64,000 nt of DNA from Hydrogenophaga sp040372165 (GCF_040372165.1 NZ_BAABWG010000001.1:620001-684000), one strand, 5' to 3'. Shown: positions 9,740-19,057, counted from the first letter of the stretch. Translations and numbers: made by a program. The notes: generated by a model from the letters alone, not told the origin.

Positions 9740-10810
9740 ATGAACCGACTTCCCCAACTGACTCTGGCAGCCTTGGCGACAGCAGTGATGCTCGCCGCAT
9801 GTGGCAAGAAGGAGGAGGCAGCTCCTGCAGCAACCGAAGCTGCAGCACCGGCGGCTGACACTGCAGCTGCCGCGCCTGTTGCCTGCGGGAAAGTCACCGT
9901 GGCCAGCATGAACTGGCAGTCTGCCGAAGTACTGGCGCAGATCGACCGGCTCATCCTGAGCGAAGGCTACGGCTGCGAGGTCGAAATCGTCCCTGGCGAC
10001 ACCATGCCCACGCTCACTTCCATGATGGAAAAGGGCCAGCCAGATGTGGCACCTGAGGCCTGGATCAATGCGGTTCGCCAGCCTCTCGATGCTGCCGTGA
10101 AGGAAGGTCGCCTCCACTATGCGGCCGAATCCCTCAAGGATGGCGGCGTCGAAGGTATCTGGATGCCCAAGTACATTGCAGACGCCAACCCCGAGATCAA
10201 GACGATCGAGGACGCTCTGAAGCATCCCGAGCTGTTCCCGTCTGCCGAGAACAAGGACAAGGGCGCTTTGCACAATTGCCCATCTGGCTGGAACTGCCAG
10301 ATCACCACTGGCAATGCCTTCAAGGCCTGGGGCGCTGCTGACAACGGATTCGTTCTGGTGGATACCGGCTCGGCGGCGGGTCTGGATGGCTCCATCGCCA
10401 AGGCCTATGAGCGCAAGGAAGGCTGGCTGGGCTATTACTGGGCCCCAACCTCGATCCTGGGCAAGTACGAGATGGTCAAGCTCGATGCTGGCGTCCCGCA
10501 CAACAAGGAAGCCTGGGAGAACTGCAACTCCAAGCAGGAGTGCACCGAACCGGTCAAGAGCGACTGGGCACGTGCAGAGGTTTACACCGTGGTGACCGAC
10601 CGCTTCAAGAATGAGGGTGGTGCGGCTTACGAGTACCTGGCAGCGCGTGGCTGGGGCAACGACACCGTGAACGCTCTGCTGGCGTGGATGTCCGACAACC
10701 AGGCCACGGGCGAGGACGGCGCCAAGCACTTCCTGAAAAACCAGCCGGATGTCTGGAAGGCATGGGTGTCCGCAGATGCTGCACAGAAGATCGAAGCCAG
10801 CCTGCAGTAA
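9740..10810 (+). CDS. Betaine/proline-type ABC transporter substrate-binding lipoprotein
   Basis: Binding component of an importer, with 356 residues. The N terminus is a lipoprotein signal (MNRLPQLTLAALATAVMLAAC, cleavage before the Cys at about residue 21), followed by an Ala/Glu-rich linker and an OpuAC/ProX-like domain. Aromatic residues for a choline-type cage are plausible (SMNWQSAEVL, EAWINAV, GWLGYYWAP). It has several Cys pairs (ALHNCPSGWNC, ENCNSKQEC), probably disulfides in the periplasm. AGGAG at 9726-9730 supports the start. It is the first gene of a three-gene operon. Glycine betaine is the likely ligand, but other quaternary amines or proline are possible. Confidence 0.88.
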   Translation: MNRLPQLTLAALATAVMLAACGKKEEAAPAATEAAAPAADTAAAAPVACGKVTVASMNWQSAEVLAQIDRLILSEGYGCEVEIVPGDTMPTLTSMMEKGQPDVAPEAWINAVRQPLDAAVKEGRLHYAAESLKDGGVEGIWMPKYIADANPEIKTIEDALKHPELFPSAENKDKGALHNCPSGWNCQITTGNAFKAWGAADNGFVLVDTGSAAGLDGSIAKAYERKEGWLGYYWAPTSILGKYEMVKLDAGVPHNKEAWENCNSKQECTEPVKSDWARAEVYTVVTDRFKNEGGAAYEYLAARGWGNDTVNALLAWMSDNQATGEDGAKHFLKNQPDVWKAWVSADAAQKIEASLQ

Positions 10811-10813
10811 TTC

Positions 10814-11701
10814 ATGAGCTGGTTGCAAGACTTCCCGGCGCTCGGGGCTGAGAAACTCAGCCTCTTGCGCCGGACGATCGACGCAGGTTTTCGCCAGTTC
10901 ACCAGGGAATACGGGAGTGTGCTCGAACAAGTGTTCGAGCCGCTCAAGCAGTTCCTGCTGTTCTCGGAGCGCCTGCTGACGCAAACCCCATGGCCGATCG
11001 TCATGGGCGTTATCGCACTCATTGCCTGGCTGGCCTCACGATCCTGGAAGGTCGTGGTTGGCACAGTGATCACCCTCGCAGCCATTGGTTACTTTGGCAT
11101 GTGGGACGACACGATGAAGACCATCTCCATGATCTTCGTCTGTACGGTCGTGGCCATTGCGTTGGGCCTGCCTATCGGCATTGTGATGAGCCGGTCTGAC
11201 CGGATGCAACGCATCGTCAATCCTGTGCTGGACGTGATGCAGACCATGCCGAGCTTCGTCTACCTGATTCCAGTGGTGATGCTGCTGGGCATTGGGCGAG
11301 TTCCCGGCCTGATTGCGGTCGTGATCTACGCCATCCCGCCTGTCATCCGGTTCACGGATCTCGGAATTCGCCTGGTGGACAAGGACTTGCTGGAGGCTGC
11401 CGATGCATTTGGCTCGTCGGCCTGGCAGAAGATGCGCCAGGTGCAGTTGCCCCTGGCGCTGCCCACCATCATGGCTGGCATCAACCAGACCATCATGCTG
11501 TCACTGGCCATGGTGGTGATTGCCTCCATGATCGGTGTCCAGGGTCTTGGCCAACCAGTGTTGCGGGCCATCACGAACCAGTATTTCACCATGGGCCTTT
11601 TCAACGGCCTGGCCATCGTGGGCATTGCGATCATCTTCGATCGCGTGTCGCAGGCCTACGGCAAACGACTGCAACGTCATCTGGAGGTGCAGCATGGCTG
11701 A
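10814..11701 (+). CDS. Betaine/proline-type ABC transporter permease
   Basis: Inner-membrane permease of 295 residues, ProW/OpuAB-like. After an N-terminal region of about 90 residues with one helix pair, a BPD_transp_1 domain spans roughly 100-285. The EAA loop that contacts the ATPase is visible (EAADAFGSSAWQKMRQVQLP). It starts 3 bases after the binding-protein gene and overlaps the ATPase gene by 8 bases, so the three proteins are made together. Confidence 0.9.
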   Translation: MSWLQDFPALGAEKLSLLRRTIDAGFRQFTREYGSVLEQVFEPLKQFLLFSERLLTQTPWPIVMGVIALIAWLASRSWKVVVGTVITLAAIGYFGMWDDTMKTISMIFVCTVVAIALGLPIGIVMSRSDRMQRIVNPVLDVMQTMPSFVYLIPVVMLLGIGRVPGLIAVVIYAIPPVIRFTDLGIRLVDKDLLEAADAFGSSAWQKMRQVQLPLALPTIMAGINQTIMLSLAMVVIASMIGVQGLGQPVLRAITNQYFTMGLFNGLAIVGIAIIFDRVSQAYGKRLQRHLEVQHG

Positions 11702-12797
11702 AGTCATTGAAGCACCAGCAGTTGGCACAAATGCGGGCAACAGCGAATCTGGCAGCACCGGTATTCGTATCCGAGGTCTGTACAAGATCTTTGGTGCCAA
11801 CCCGGAGCAGTACCTGGATGCCGTTCGTAATGGCATGTCCAAACAGGAACTGCGTGACAACCACGGTCATGTCCTGGGTCTGCGCGATATCAATATCGAC
11901 ATGCCTGCGGGTGGGATCCAGGTCGTCATGGGCTTGTCGGGTTCGGGTAAGAGCACGTTGATTCGCCATATCAATCGTCTGATTGACCCGACGGCGGGTG
12001 AAGTTCTGGTGGACATTGACGGCCAGCAAGCCGACGTCGTCACCATGAATGCTGAACAACTCAGGCGATTCCGGCGCGAACAAACGGCGATGGTGTTCCA
12101 GAAGTTCGCTTTGTTTCCGCACTTCACAGTGCAGGAAAACACCGAGTACGGGCTTGAGATCCAGGGTGTGCCCGCCAAGATCAGACATGAGAAAGCAGCA
12201 CGCTGGATCGAGCGCGTGGGGCTCAAAGGCTACGAAGAGAGCTATCCCAATCAGCTCTCAGGTGGCATGCAGCAGCGGGTCGGTCTGGCCAGGGCACTGA
12301 CCAACGATGCACCGATTCTCCTGATGGATGAGGCATTCTCTGCACTGGATCCGCTGATCCGCAGTGACATGCAAGGCGTACTGCTCGATATCCAGCAAGA
12401 GATCAGCAAGACGATTGTGTTCATTACCCACGACCTGGACGAAGCACTTCGCCTGGGTGACCAGATTGCCATCCTCCGGGATGGCGAGGTCGTGCAGCAG
12501 GGCACTGGCCAGCAGATCGTTCTCAAGCCCGCTGATGATTACATCAGCAACTTCGTCAAGGACGTGAACCGAGGCCGGGTGATTCGCTCTCGAACACTCA
12601 TGCAGAAGCTTGATCCAGTCGAGGGGCCGACCATTGACCAAAGCCTGATCATTGAAGAAGCAGCTCGTGAAATGAGTGCCTCGGGGCATGAAGCAGCCAA
12701 TGTCGTCAACAGCAAAGGTCGCCATGTGGGCGTGATTGCCATGTCCGACATCATTGGTGCGATGGTGCCTCCTGCGCCGGAGTCGGGTCAGGATTAG
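11694..12797 (+). CDS. Betaine/proline-type ABC transporter ATP-binding protein
   Basis: ProV/OpuAA-like ATPase of 367 residues. Walker A is GLSGSGKSTLIRHINRL, the signature is LSGGMQQRVGLARAL, and Walker B is ILLMDEAFSALDP followed by the switch His in FITHDLDEA. The roughly 95 residues after the nucleotide-binding domain form a CBS-type region, shorter than the paired CBS domains of E. coli ProV (400 residues), so the ionic-strength sensor may be reduced to about one CBS unit. The ATG at 11694 lies inside the permease end; a longer upstream frame is not needed. Confidence 0.92.
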   Translation: MAEVIEAPAVGTNAGNSESGSTGIRIRGLYKIFGANPEQYLDAVRNGMSKQELRDNHGHVLGLRDINIDMPAGGIQVVMGLSGSGKSTLIRHINRLIDPTAGEVLVDIDGQQADVVTMNAEQLRRFRREQTAMVFQKFALFPHFTVQENTEYGLEIQGVPAKIRHEKAARWIERVGLKGYEESYPNQLSGGMQQRVGLARALTNDAPILLMDEAFSALDPLIRSDMQGVLLDIQQEISKTIVFITHDLDEALRLGDQIAILRDGEVVQQGTGQQIVLKPADDYISNFVKDVNRGRVIRSRTLMQKLDPVEGPTIDQSLIIEEAAREMSASGHEAANVVNSKGRHVGVIAMSDIIGAMVPPAPESGQD

Positions 12798-12829
12798 CCC
12801 CGTCTTGAAGCGTCTTGCCTGCGGGCATG

Positions 12830-12864
12830 AAAAAAGGGCTGCACCATCCGGTACAGCCCTTTTG
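12830..12864. terminator. Bidirectional terminator between ABC operon and SH3 gene
   Basis: AAAAAAGGGCTG pairs with CAGCCCTTTT around a 12-base loop (ACCATCCGGTAC region). A and T tracts on both sides serve the two converging transcripts. Confidence 0.85.
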
Positions 12865-12890
12865 TTCTGAAAGCCGATGTGCAATGGAGA

Positions 12891-13337
12891 TCAGAAGCCC
12901 CAGAGCAGCTTGCGGGAAATCCAGCCCTTGCGGTTGTTGGCCTTTCTCACTTGAACCCAGTTGCCTTTGCGCTTGAGTGTACGGACCAGCTCGCCGTATT
13001 CGGCCGAGGACACAATGCGGTATTTGGTACCGGGGCCGCTTCTCATATTGGCCTTGTTCACTTTCACCACATGGTGCGGCGTTCTGCCGGTCAGCCGCTT
13101 TGACACCCAGCCGGTGTCACCTTCGAAGTCCTTGACCTTGATCCACCGGCCCTTGCGCTGAATGATCTGAAGCGGGTAGCCCTTGTGGAGTTGCCACTGC
13201 ACCTCGTATTTGGTGCCAGGGCCTGAGCGCATGTTCAGGATCTTTCCCTTGACGCTGACCATGCTCTGTGCGGCAGCGTGACCGACGAAGCCCAGGCTGG
13301 CCAACGCGATGGCTGCGCCCAGAAAAAAACGTTTCAT
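12891..13337 (-). CDS. Secreted protein with two bacterial SH3 domains
   Basis: Exported protein of 148 residues. The signal peptide is MKRFFLGAAIALASLGFVGHAAA. Two SH3b (SH3_3) units follow, each beginning with the same MRSGPGTKY motif, at about residues 35-85 and 95-145, and ending GWVSKRL and GWISRKLL. Proteins of this type sit in the periplasm and may bind peptidoglycan or proteins; no catalytic motif is seen. The start at 13337 was chosen for the signal peptide; an upstream in-frame ATG at 13367 is less likely. It lies about 90 bases downstream of hpnE on the same strand. Confidence 0.85.
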   Translation of the reverse strand: MKRFFLGAAIALASLGFVGHAAAQSMVSVKGKILNMRSGPGTKYEVQWQLHKGYPLQIIQRKGRWIKVKDFEGDTGWVSKRLTGRTPHHVVKVNKANMRSGPGTKYRIVSSAEYGELVRTLKRKGNWVQVRKANNRKGWISRKLLWGF

Positions 13338-13428
13338 TGCTTGTCGGGGCAGAATGCCTGGAATCATCCGCTCGTTCTCCTATTCTGTTCGGTGGACTGA
13401 ATCAGTTTGCGTGACTGTGAGTTTTGGG

Positions 13429-14868
13429 TCAGTCGAAAGTTCCTGACGCCTCAAGCCTACATTGTGACGCATGCGTGTCAAGGCAGGCCAGCGCTGCCGA
13501 CTTCCCGCTCAGCACAGCTCCCTCCAATGTGGCAGGGTAGGGGCCTTCCACATAGTCTCCCGCCGCATACAGGCCCGGCGCAATGCAGGGGGAAGGGCGC
13601 ACCAGTGCCGGCGTGCAGGCGAAGGTCGCGCGCTTCTCGATCACTGTCTTGATGTGCGTGGGGCGCACGGGCAAACCAAGGGCCTGTGTTATCTGGTCCA
13701 GCGCGGCAGTGGTGAGGGTCGAGGTGTCTGTCATGCAGTTGCTGGCGACCATGGCCCAGTGAGGGCGGCTGCTGTGGTACCCCAAGCCTGTGCGGTCGAA
13801 TACGAACTGGACAGGCGTCTTTGCCGGATCCCCCGAACAGGGTAGCGCGATCATTGGGGCTGGCAATGTGGTCACTGAGGACGGCACATCGACATACACC
13901 GTACCAATGGCCGTGTGCTGCAGCCCGGCAACGGAAGAGGCCCAGGCCCCCATGGTTTCCCTTGCTGGCCTGTTGTGATCCTGTGTCAGGCTTTGAGAGA
14001 CGAGTTTGTGTGCTGCACTCGCGCCTGTAGCACAGATCACATGGTCGAAAGCCGGCCAGTCTCGATGCTCACCCAGACGCGAAGCCAGTGTCCAGGTACG
14101 TTCGTGGCCGGGGGATGCGAGCAGATGAGTGATCTGCGTTGCGCCCTCGATGCGAGTGCCTCTTCCATCAAGCCATTGCAAGGCTGGTGTCGGCAACAGG
14201 CAGCCCAGACCGACCTTGGGGACCAGCAGGTCCGATGCAGCATACGCATCAAATCCCTGGCCGAGCATGGCGTCGCGCATGACCCTGAGAAAGACCTGGC
14301 CGCTGGCCTGCTGTGGAGTCAAGTTGAGAGCCGACACGCACAGTGGATCGATGAGATCCTGCATGACCTGCTGGCTGACCCGTTGGCATACTTGTGCCGC
14401 AGTTGCTTGCGGCGAACATGAGAAGTCATTGGCCCGCCATGAACGCAGTGTTGCCAGGAGTGACCACTTGTCCGAGAGTCGCCAGCTGCGGCTCGTGATG
14501 ATGGCTGCGATGGCTCCCCACGGTGCTGGCCATTGGGTCGCCCAGCTTGGCGTCGTGAAGCCGCTGCCATCCGGATAGGGCAAAGACAGAGGCAGGCGCT
14601 GCAGAACGTCCGCAGGCCTGACCCCTACCGACTGCATAAGCTCCAGCGTTGCCCGGTAGGCCCCAATGAGGATGTGCTGGCCGTTGTCAAGCTCGACCAT
14701 GCCCTTATCCGTATCGTCTCTGGCATCCAGTGACCTCGCTCTTCCGCCAGGCTGACGGCTCATCTCGAACAGTGAGACGTCGGCCCCTGCCAGGGTCAGT
14801 TGCACAGCTGCAGACAGGCCGGCCCAGCCGGCTCCGATGACGGCGACCCTCACGTCACAGCCGTCCAA
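13429..14868 (-). CDS. hpnE: Hydroxysqualene dehydroxylase
   Basis: FAD-dependent amine-oxidoreductase-type enzyme of 479 residues that reduces hydroxysqualene to squalene in the HpnC-HpnD-HpnE route. The Rossmann dinucleotide motif is near the N terminus (VAVIGAGWAGLSAAVQL) with LFEMSRQPGGRARS completing the FAD site. The C-terminal GLYAAGDYVEGPYPATLEGAV is the second FAD-contact region of this family. It overlaps hpnD by 14 bases, so the pair is translationally coupled. Confidence 0.9.
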   Translation of the reverse strand: MDGCDVRVAVIGAGWAGLSAAVQLTLAGADVSLFEMSRQPGGRARSLDARDDTDKGMVELDNGQHILIGAYRATLELMQSVGVRPADVLQRLPLSLPYPDGSGFTTPSWATQWPAPWGAIAAIITSRSWRLSDKWSLLATLRSWRANDFSCSPQATAAQVCQRVSQQVMQDLIDPLCVSALNLTPQQASGQVFLRVMRDAMLGQGFDAYAASDLLVPKVGLGCLLPTPALQWLDGRGTRIEGATQITHLLASPGHERTWTLASRLGEHRDWPAFDHVICATGASAAHKLVSQSLTQDHNRPARETMGAWASSVAGLQHTAIGTVYVDVPSSVTTLPAPMIALPCSGDPAKTPVQFVFDRTGLGYHSSRPHWAMVASNCMTDTSTLTTAALDQITQALGLPVRPTHIKTVIEKRATFACTPALVRPSPCIAPGLYAAGDYVEGPYPATLEGAVLSGKSAALACLDTHASQCRLEASGTFD

Positions 14869-15718
14869 GGGCCTGGACCTTCCAGGCCAGCCATAGCTTT
14901 TTCATCGGCGAAAGACTGACGCGCTCGTGCAGCACTCGCACGGGGTCGCGCTCAATTCTGCGCAGGAGCTGACGGTAGATGCTGGCCATCATCAAGCCCG
15001 GCTTCTGCGGTCCGCGGTCCTGCGCGGGCAGTAGCGCAATCGCCTTGTCGTAAGTCTGCTGTGCACGCTGACACTGGAACGCCATCAAGGCGGAGAAGCG
15101 GAGCTCGAAGTCGGCTTTTTCTGCAGCGTCTTCTGGGGGGCGGAGCAGTTCGTGGGCTTTGACGTTGAACTGCTGAAGCTCGGAGATGGGAAGGTACACG
15201 CGACCCCGCCTGGCATCTTCTCCCACGTCGCGCGAGATGTTGGTCAGTTGCAAGGCCAGGCCCAGGGTGTGGGCATATTGGGTTGTCGTCACTTGCGACT
15301 GCCCGAAGATGCGTGCCGCCACTTCACCCACGATGCCGGCCACCAGATGGCAGTACTGCTGCAACTGCTGAAAGTCCAGATACCGATTCTGGTCCAGGTC
15401 CATCTGGCAGCCATCGATCACAGCGAGCAGATGACGGGGCTCGATGCCGAACGCTGACGCGTGCGGCATCAATGCTTGCATGGCTGGATGCTGCGGCCTG
15501 CCCTGAAAGGCCTGAGCAACCTCGTGCCGCCACCAGGCGAGTTTGGACTGCGCGACGCCCGGATCGCTGACTTCGTCAACCACATCGTCGACCTCGCGAC
15601 AGAATGCATAGAAAGCAGTGATCGCTGCGCGCCTGTCAGGTGGCAGGAAAAGGAAAGCGTAATAGAAGCTGCTGCCAGAAGCGGCAGCTCTGTCCTGGGC
15701 GTACTTTTCGGGACTCAT
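14855..15718 (-). CDS. hpnD: Presqualene diphosphate synthase
   Basis: Head-to-head prenyl synthase that condenses two farnesyl diphosphates to presqualene diphosphate. It has 287 residues. The two Mg2+-diphosphate motifs are CREVDDVVDEVSD near residue 40 and NISRDVGEDARRGRVYLP near residue 165. The frame is open much further upstream, but the start at 15718 (MSPEKYAQDRAAASGSSFYY) matches family N termini. It is coupled to hpnE; hpnC is encoded further upstream on the same strand, separated by an opposing ORF. Confidence 0.9.
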   Translation of the reverse strand: MSPEKYAQDRAAASGSSFYYAFLFLPPDRRAAITAFYAFCREVDDVVDEVSDPGVAQSKLAWWRHEVAQAFQGRPQHPAMQALMPHASAFGIEPRHLLAVIDGCQMDLDQNRYLDFQQLQQYCHLVAGIVGEVAARIFGQSQVTTTQYAHTLGLALQLTNISRDVGEDARRGRVYLPISELQQFNVKAHELLRPPEDAAEKADFELRFSALMAFQCQRAQQTYDKAIALLPAQDRGPQKPGLMMASIYRQLLRRIERDPVRVLHERVSLSPMKKLWLAWKVQALGRL

Positions 15719-15919
15719 GTTTGGTGGCTCGTTAGCCCCAGAGTGTAAACAGGCTGCGATGCAGGCATTCGCCAACAGTCTGTACACCTGCATGAGCGGA
15801 TTCGGGAATAGTTGGCAAAAAGAGGCGTTTTTCCGGATGGTGCTGCCGCGTTGCCTGTGCAAAATCAGGATACAGAGCCAGACCGCTTTGGTCTTTCGAT
15901 ACAACCCGCTGTTTTGAAC

Positions 15920-16321
15920 ATGTCCCCTGGGCAACCCCCCATGCGCAACGATGGTACCGGCGCTTCTGCCAGTCAGGCCCAGGAAGCGCTGGGCACCTTG
16001 GCTTCATCGGTCAGTCTGCGGATTGAATCCAGCAGCGCCAACGATGCCCGGGTTGAGCGCGACCCGCATCCGGGTGAAGCACCAAATGACCCGGTGGCGG
16101 ACTCCGCTGCGCGTGCGGAGCCTGCAGCATGGAAGCAAGCAGGCTTGCTGCTCCTGGCAGTGGCCACGGTCTCGCTGGCCGTTACGCTGACGGTCAAGCA
16201 GCAATGGGTGTTCGCGGCCCTGACCTGGGTGGCAGTGATCGGGGTATGGGTCTGGCTATCGACCAAGCTTCGCAGAATGGGCGCTGAGCCGCTGTTCCCT
16301 GACGACGCATCGAGGCTCTGA
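15920..16321 (+). CDS. Small putative membrane protein, function unknown
   Basis: Not recognised. It has about 133 residues. The N-terminal 70 residues are polar and low-complexity (Ala/Ser/Glu/Pro). Two adjacent hydrophobic segments follow at about 73-90 and 95-112 (GLLLLAVATVSLAVTL and WVFAALTWVAVIGVWVWL), then a basic tail. It lies on the opposite strand between hpnD and hpnC and converges with hpnC. The start is uncertain: ATG 15920, ATG 15941, or upstream at 15812. The hydrophobic pair and the absence of any other gene in this gap support it as coding; a role in hopanoid or isoprenoid metabolism is not shown. Confidence 0.55.
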   Translation: MSPGQPPMRNDGTGASASQAQEALGTLASSVSLRIESSSANDARVERDPHPGEAPNDPVADSAARAEPAAWKQAGLLLLAVATVSLAVTLTVKQQWVFAALTWVAVIGVWVWLSTKLRRMGAEPLFPDDASRL

Positions 16322-16357
16322 CTCGCCTGGGTGTGTCCGCCGCAAATTGATGCGGAT

Positions 16358-17302
16358 TTACGGGTTCGTGACCTGGCCGGCCCAGTGTCTGTAGCGCATT
16401 ACCCGCCATGCCATCACGGGGTAGTCCATTGCCTTCAGTCTTGGACGCTGTGCCCAAGTCTGGCCTGCCATGGCCTCGATGTGGTCAAGTATGCGGAGCC
16501 CCCCGTGAACCACCAGGCGTAGTTCCAGGCCAGCTCTGCCAGGCAGGCGAAGCGCGAGAGGGCTGCCGCTTTCCATCCGCGAGCGTGCTTGCCTGGCCAA
16601 CGCCAGTATCGCTTCGGACAAGCGGGCGCCTTGCACGCTGCCGGCTTGCACTGCGAGCAGGTCCTTGGGGTCCAGGCCTGCATGTGCAAAGGCCGGAATC
16701 GGGAGGTAGAAGCGCCCTTGCTGAGCGTCTTCGCGAACGTCTTGCCAGAAATTGATCAACTGCAGTGCGCTGCAAATCTGGTCACTTTCAGCGATGGACG
16801 CCGTATCCGTCACCCCGTACAGGTGCAGCAAGAGTCGCCCGACGGGGTTGGCTGAGAGCTCGCAGTACCGCAGCAGCTCGGCTTCGTTGCGGTATATGCG
16901 TTGCGCTGCCGTGTAGCGAACATCCTGCTCAAAAGCGCTGATCAGATCGTGCAGGGGCTGCTCTGGCAAGCGGTACCTCTGAATGATGCCTGCCAGAGGG
17001 CCAAAGACCTGCGGCCATGCACTGCCCTGATAAGTGGAGCGACCCATGCACTGGTCCAGGGCGCGCCGGTACTGGCTAAGCGCTTCCAGTCGGGTGGTGG
17101 CTGCAATCTTCCCTTCGTCGGCCATGTCGTCCGCTGTCCTGGCAAACCTGTACAGAGCCTTGATGGCGGGGCGCAGGTATGGAGGGCTGAGCAGAGACGC
17201 GACCGGAAAGTTCTCATAGTGGCCAACACCGGACGTCAGGATACCGACGGGATCCGCGTCCGGGGTGGCTGCTTCGAGCTGAGGTTCCAGCGTTTCTCTC
17301 AC
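16358..17302 (-). CDS. hpnC: Hydroxysqualene synthase
   Basis: Trans-isoprenyl diphosphate synthase-fold enzyme that converts presqualene diphosphate to hydroxysqualene. The conserved opening GHYENFPVASLL is followed by FARTADDMADEG (first metal motif) and QLINFWQDVREDAQQGRFYLP, whose DVREDAQQG is the second. GTG at 17302 is proposed as start (about 314 residues), since no ATG lies near the conserved region; the open frame continues up to 17551 and no Shine-Dalgarno is evident, so the N terminus is uncertain. The upstream gap 17303-17587 shows no other gene. Confidence 0.85.
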   Translation of the reverse strand: MRETLEPQLEAATPDADPVGILTSGVGHYENFPVASLLSPPYLRPAIKALYRFARTADDMADEGKIAATTRLEALSQYRRALDQCMGRSTYQGSAWPQVFGPLAGIIQRYRLPEQPLHDLISAFEQDVRYTAAQRIYRNEAELLRYCELSANPVGRLLLHLYGVTDTASIAESDQICSALQLINFWQDVREDAQQGRFYLPIPAFAHAGLDPKDLLAVQAGSVQGARLSEAILALARQARSRMESGSPLALRLPGRAGLELRLVVHGGLRILDHIEAMAGQTWAQRPRLKAMDYPVMAWRVMRYRHWAGQVTNP

Positions 17303-17587
17303 TTGGCGGGCAGGGCAAGGGCTGCAAAAAAAGGGCTTGGTCAGTCCAAAGTAATGTATGGGAATACTCGTGGACTGGTAAAAAGTGAGTAATTGTAACG
17401 GTATAGGTGTGGGTGCCAGGGAGGCCAAAGCCTGTTGTCGCGTGGCTTTTGACACCGGATACAATAGAAGGTTGCCGTGAGTCAGGAGTTGCTGATTCTG
17501 GCCTGTTTGTCTGCACGTTGCGCAGGGTTGATGGGGTTCCCACCGGCTCATCGCGATGACGGAGCGCTCACCAGGCCGGTCGGTACT

Positions 17588-17675
17588 GCGCGGGTGGCGA
17601 AATTGGTAGACGCACCAGGTTTAGGTCCTGACGCCAGTTGATGGTGTGGGGGTTCGAGTCCCCCCCCGCGCACCA
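17588..17675 (+). tRNA. tRNA-Leu(TAG)
   Basis: 88 bases including the encoded CCA. Acceptor GCGCGGG (17588-17594) pairs with CCCGCGC (17665-17671). The anticodon loop TTTAGGT gives TAG at 17622-17624. GGTTCGAGTCC forms the T arm, with a class II variable arm. Confidence 0.95.
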
Positions 17676-17743
17676 GAGAGACTCACCTGAATTTTTTTCT
17701 GGGGTACGCCGGCAGGCGTTCCCTGAACCCATCGGAGTAAACA

Positions 17744-19057
17744 ATGACCGTCAATGTCGAGACACTGGAGAAGCTTGAGCGCAAGATCACGCTCACGCTG
17801 CCTGCTGAAACCATCACCAAGGAAGTCGAGAGTCGCCTCAAGCGTCTGGCTCGCCAGGTGAAGATGGATGGTTTCCGTCCAGGCAAGGTCCCGATGAACG
17901 TGGTGGCGCAACGCTACGGTTATTCAGTCCAGTATGAAGTGATGAACGACAAGGTGGGCGAAGCTTTTGCTGTTGCGGCCAATGAAGCCAAACTGCGTGT
18001 CGCCGGCCAGCCCCGCATCACCGAGAAGGAAGACGCACCTGAAGGCCAGCTGTCCTTCGATGCCGTTTTCGAGGTCTACCCGGACGTCAAGATCGCCGAT
18101 CTGTCTGATGCCGAAGTCGAGCGCGTGAGCGCCGAGGTCAATGACGCAGCCATCGATCGCACCCTCGACATCCTGCGCAAGCAGCGCCGCACCTTCGAGC
18201 AGCGTGCACAGGACCAGGCGGCTGAAGATGGCGATCGTGCAACCATTGACTTTGCCGGCAAGATCGACGGTGAAGCCTTTGATGGCGGCAAAGCCGAAGG
18301 CTTCCAGTTCCTGGTCGGCGAAGGGCAGATGCTCAAGGAGTTCGAGGACGCTGTTCGCGGCATGAAGGCGGGCGAGTCCAAGACTTTCCCTCTGGCCTTC
18401 CCCGAGGACTACCACGGCAAGGACGTGGCAGGCAAGACAGCCGATTTCCTGGTCACCGTGCAGAAAATCGAAGCGGCCAAGCTGCCTGAAGTCGATGACG
18501 AGTTTGCCAAGTCTCTCGGCGTAGAGGGCGCAACGGTTGAAGCACTGCGCGCGGACATTCGCAAGAACCTTGAGCGCGAAGTGAAGTTCCGCGTGCTCGC
18601 CCGCAACAAGCAGGCCGTCATGGACGCCCTGGTGGCCAAGGCTGAGCTTGACCTGCCCAAGTCGGTGGTTCAGGCTGAAGTCGACCGCCTCGTTGAAGGT
18701 GCCCGTGCAGACCTGAAGCAGCGCGGCATTCCTGACGCTGACAAGGCGCCCATCCCGCAAGAGATGTTCACCGAGCAAGCCGAGCGCCGTGTGCGCCTGG
18801 GCCTGGTCGTGGCTGAGCTGGTGCGTGCCAACGATCTTGGCGCCAAGCCTGAGCAACTCAAGGCACACGTTGACGATCTGGCTGCCTCCTACGAAAAGCC
18901 GGAGGAAGTTGTTCGCTGGTACCAGGGTGACAACCGCCGCATGGCAGAGGTCGAAGCCGTTGTGATCGAAAACAACGTGACCGACTTTGTACTGGGCAAG
19001 GCCAAGGTCACCGACAAGTCGGTTGATTTTGACGAGTTGATGGGTCAGCAAGGCTGA
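17744..19057 (+). CDS. tig: Trigger factor
   Basis: Ribosome-associated chaperone and peptidyl-prolyl isomerase that meets nascent chains at the tunnel exit. It has 437 residues. The N-terminal ribosome-docking domain contains GFRPGKVPMNVV (the GFRxGKxP signature, about residues 44-55). The FKBP-type isomerase domain is at about 160-245 (GDRATIDFAGKIDGEAFDGG), and the long helical chaperone domain follows. It heads the conserved tig-clpP-clpX-lon series, but a terminator separates it from clpP. Confidence 0.97.
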   Translation: MTVNVETLEKLERKITLTLPAETITKEVESRLKRLARQVKMDGFRPGKVPMNVVAQRYGYSVQYEVMNDKVGEAFAVAANEAKLRVAGQPRITEKEDAPEGQLSFDAVFEVYPDVKIADLSDAEVERVSAEVNDAAIDRTLDILRKQRRTFEQRAQDQAAEDGDRATIDFAGKIDGEAFDGGKAEGFQFLVGEGQMLKEFEDAVRGMKAGESKTFPLAFPEDYHGKDVAGKTADFLVTVQKIEAAKLPEVDDEFAKSLGVEGATVEALRADIRKNLEREVKFRVLARNKQAVMDALVAKAELDLPKSVVQAEVDRLVEGARADLKQRGIPDADKAPIPQEMFTEQAERRVRLGLVVAELVRANDLGAKPEQLKAHVDDLAASYEKPEEVVRWYQGDNRRMAEVEAVVIENNVTDFVLGKAKVTDKSVDFDELMGQQG

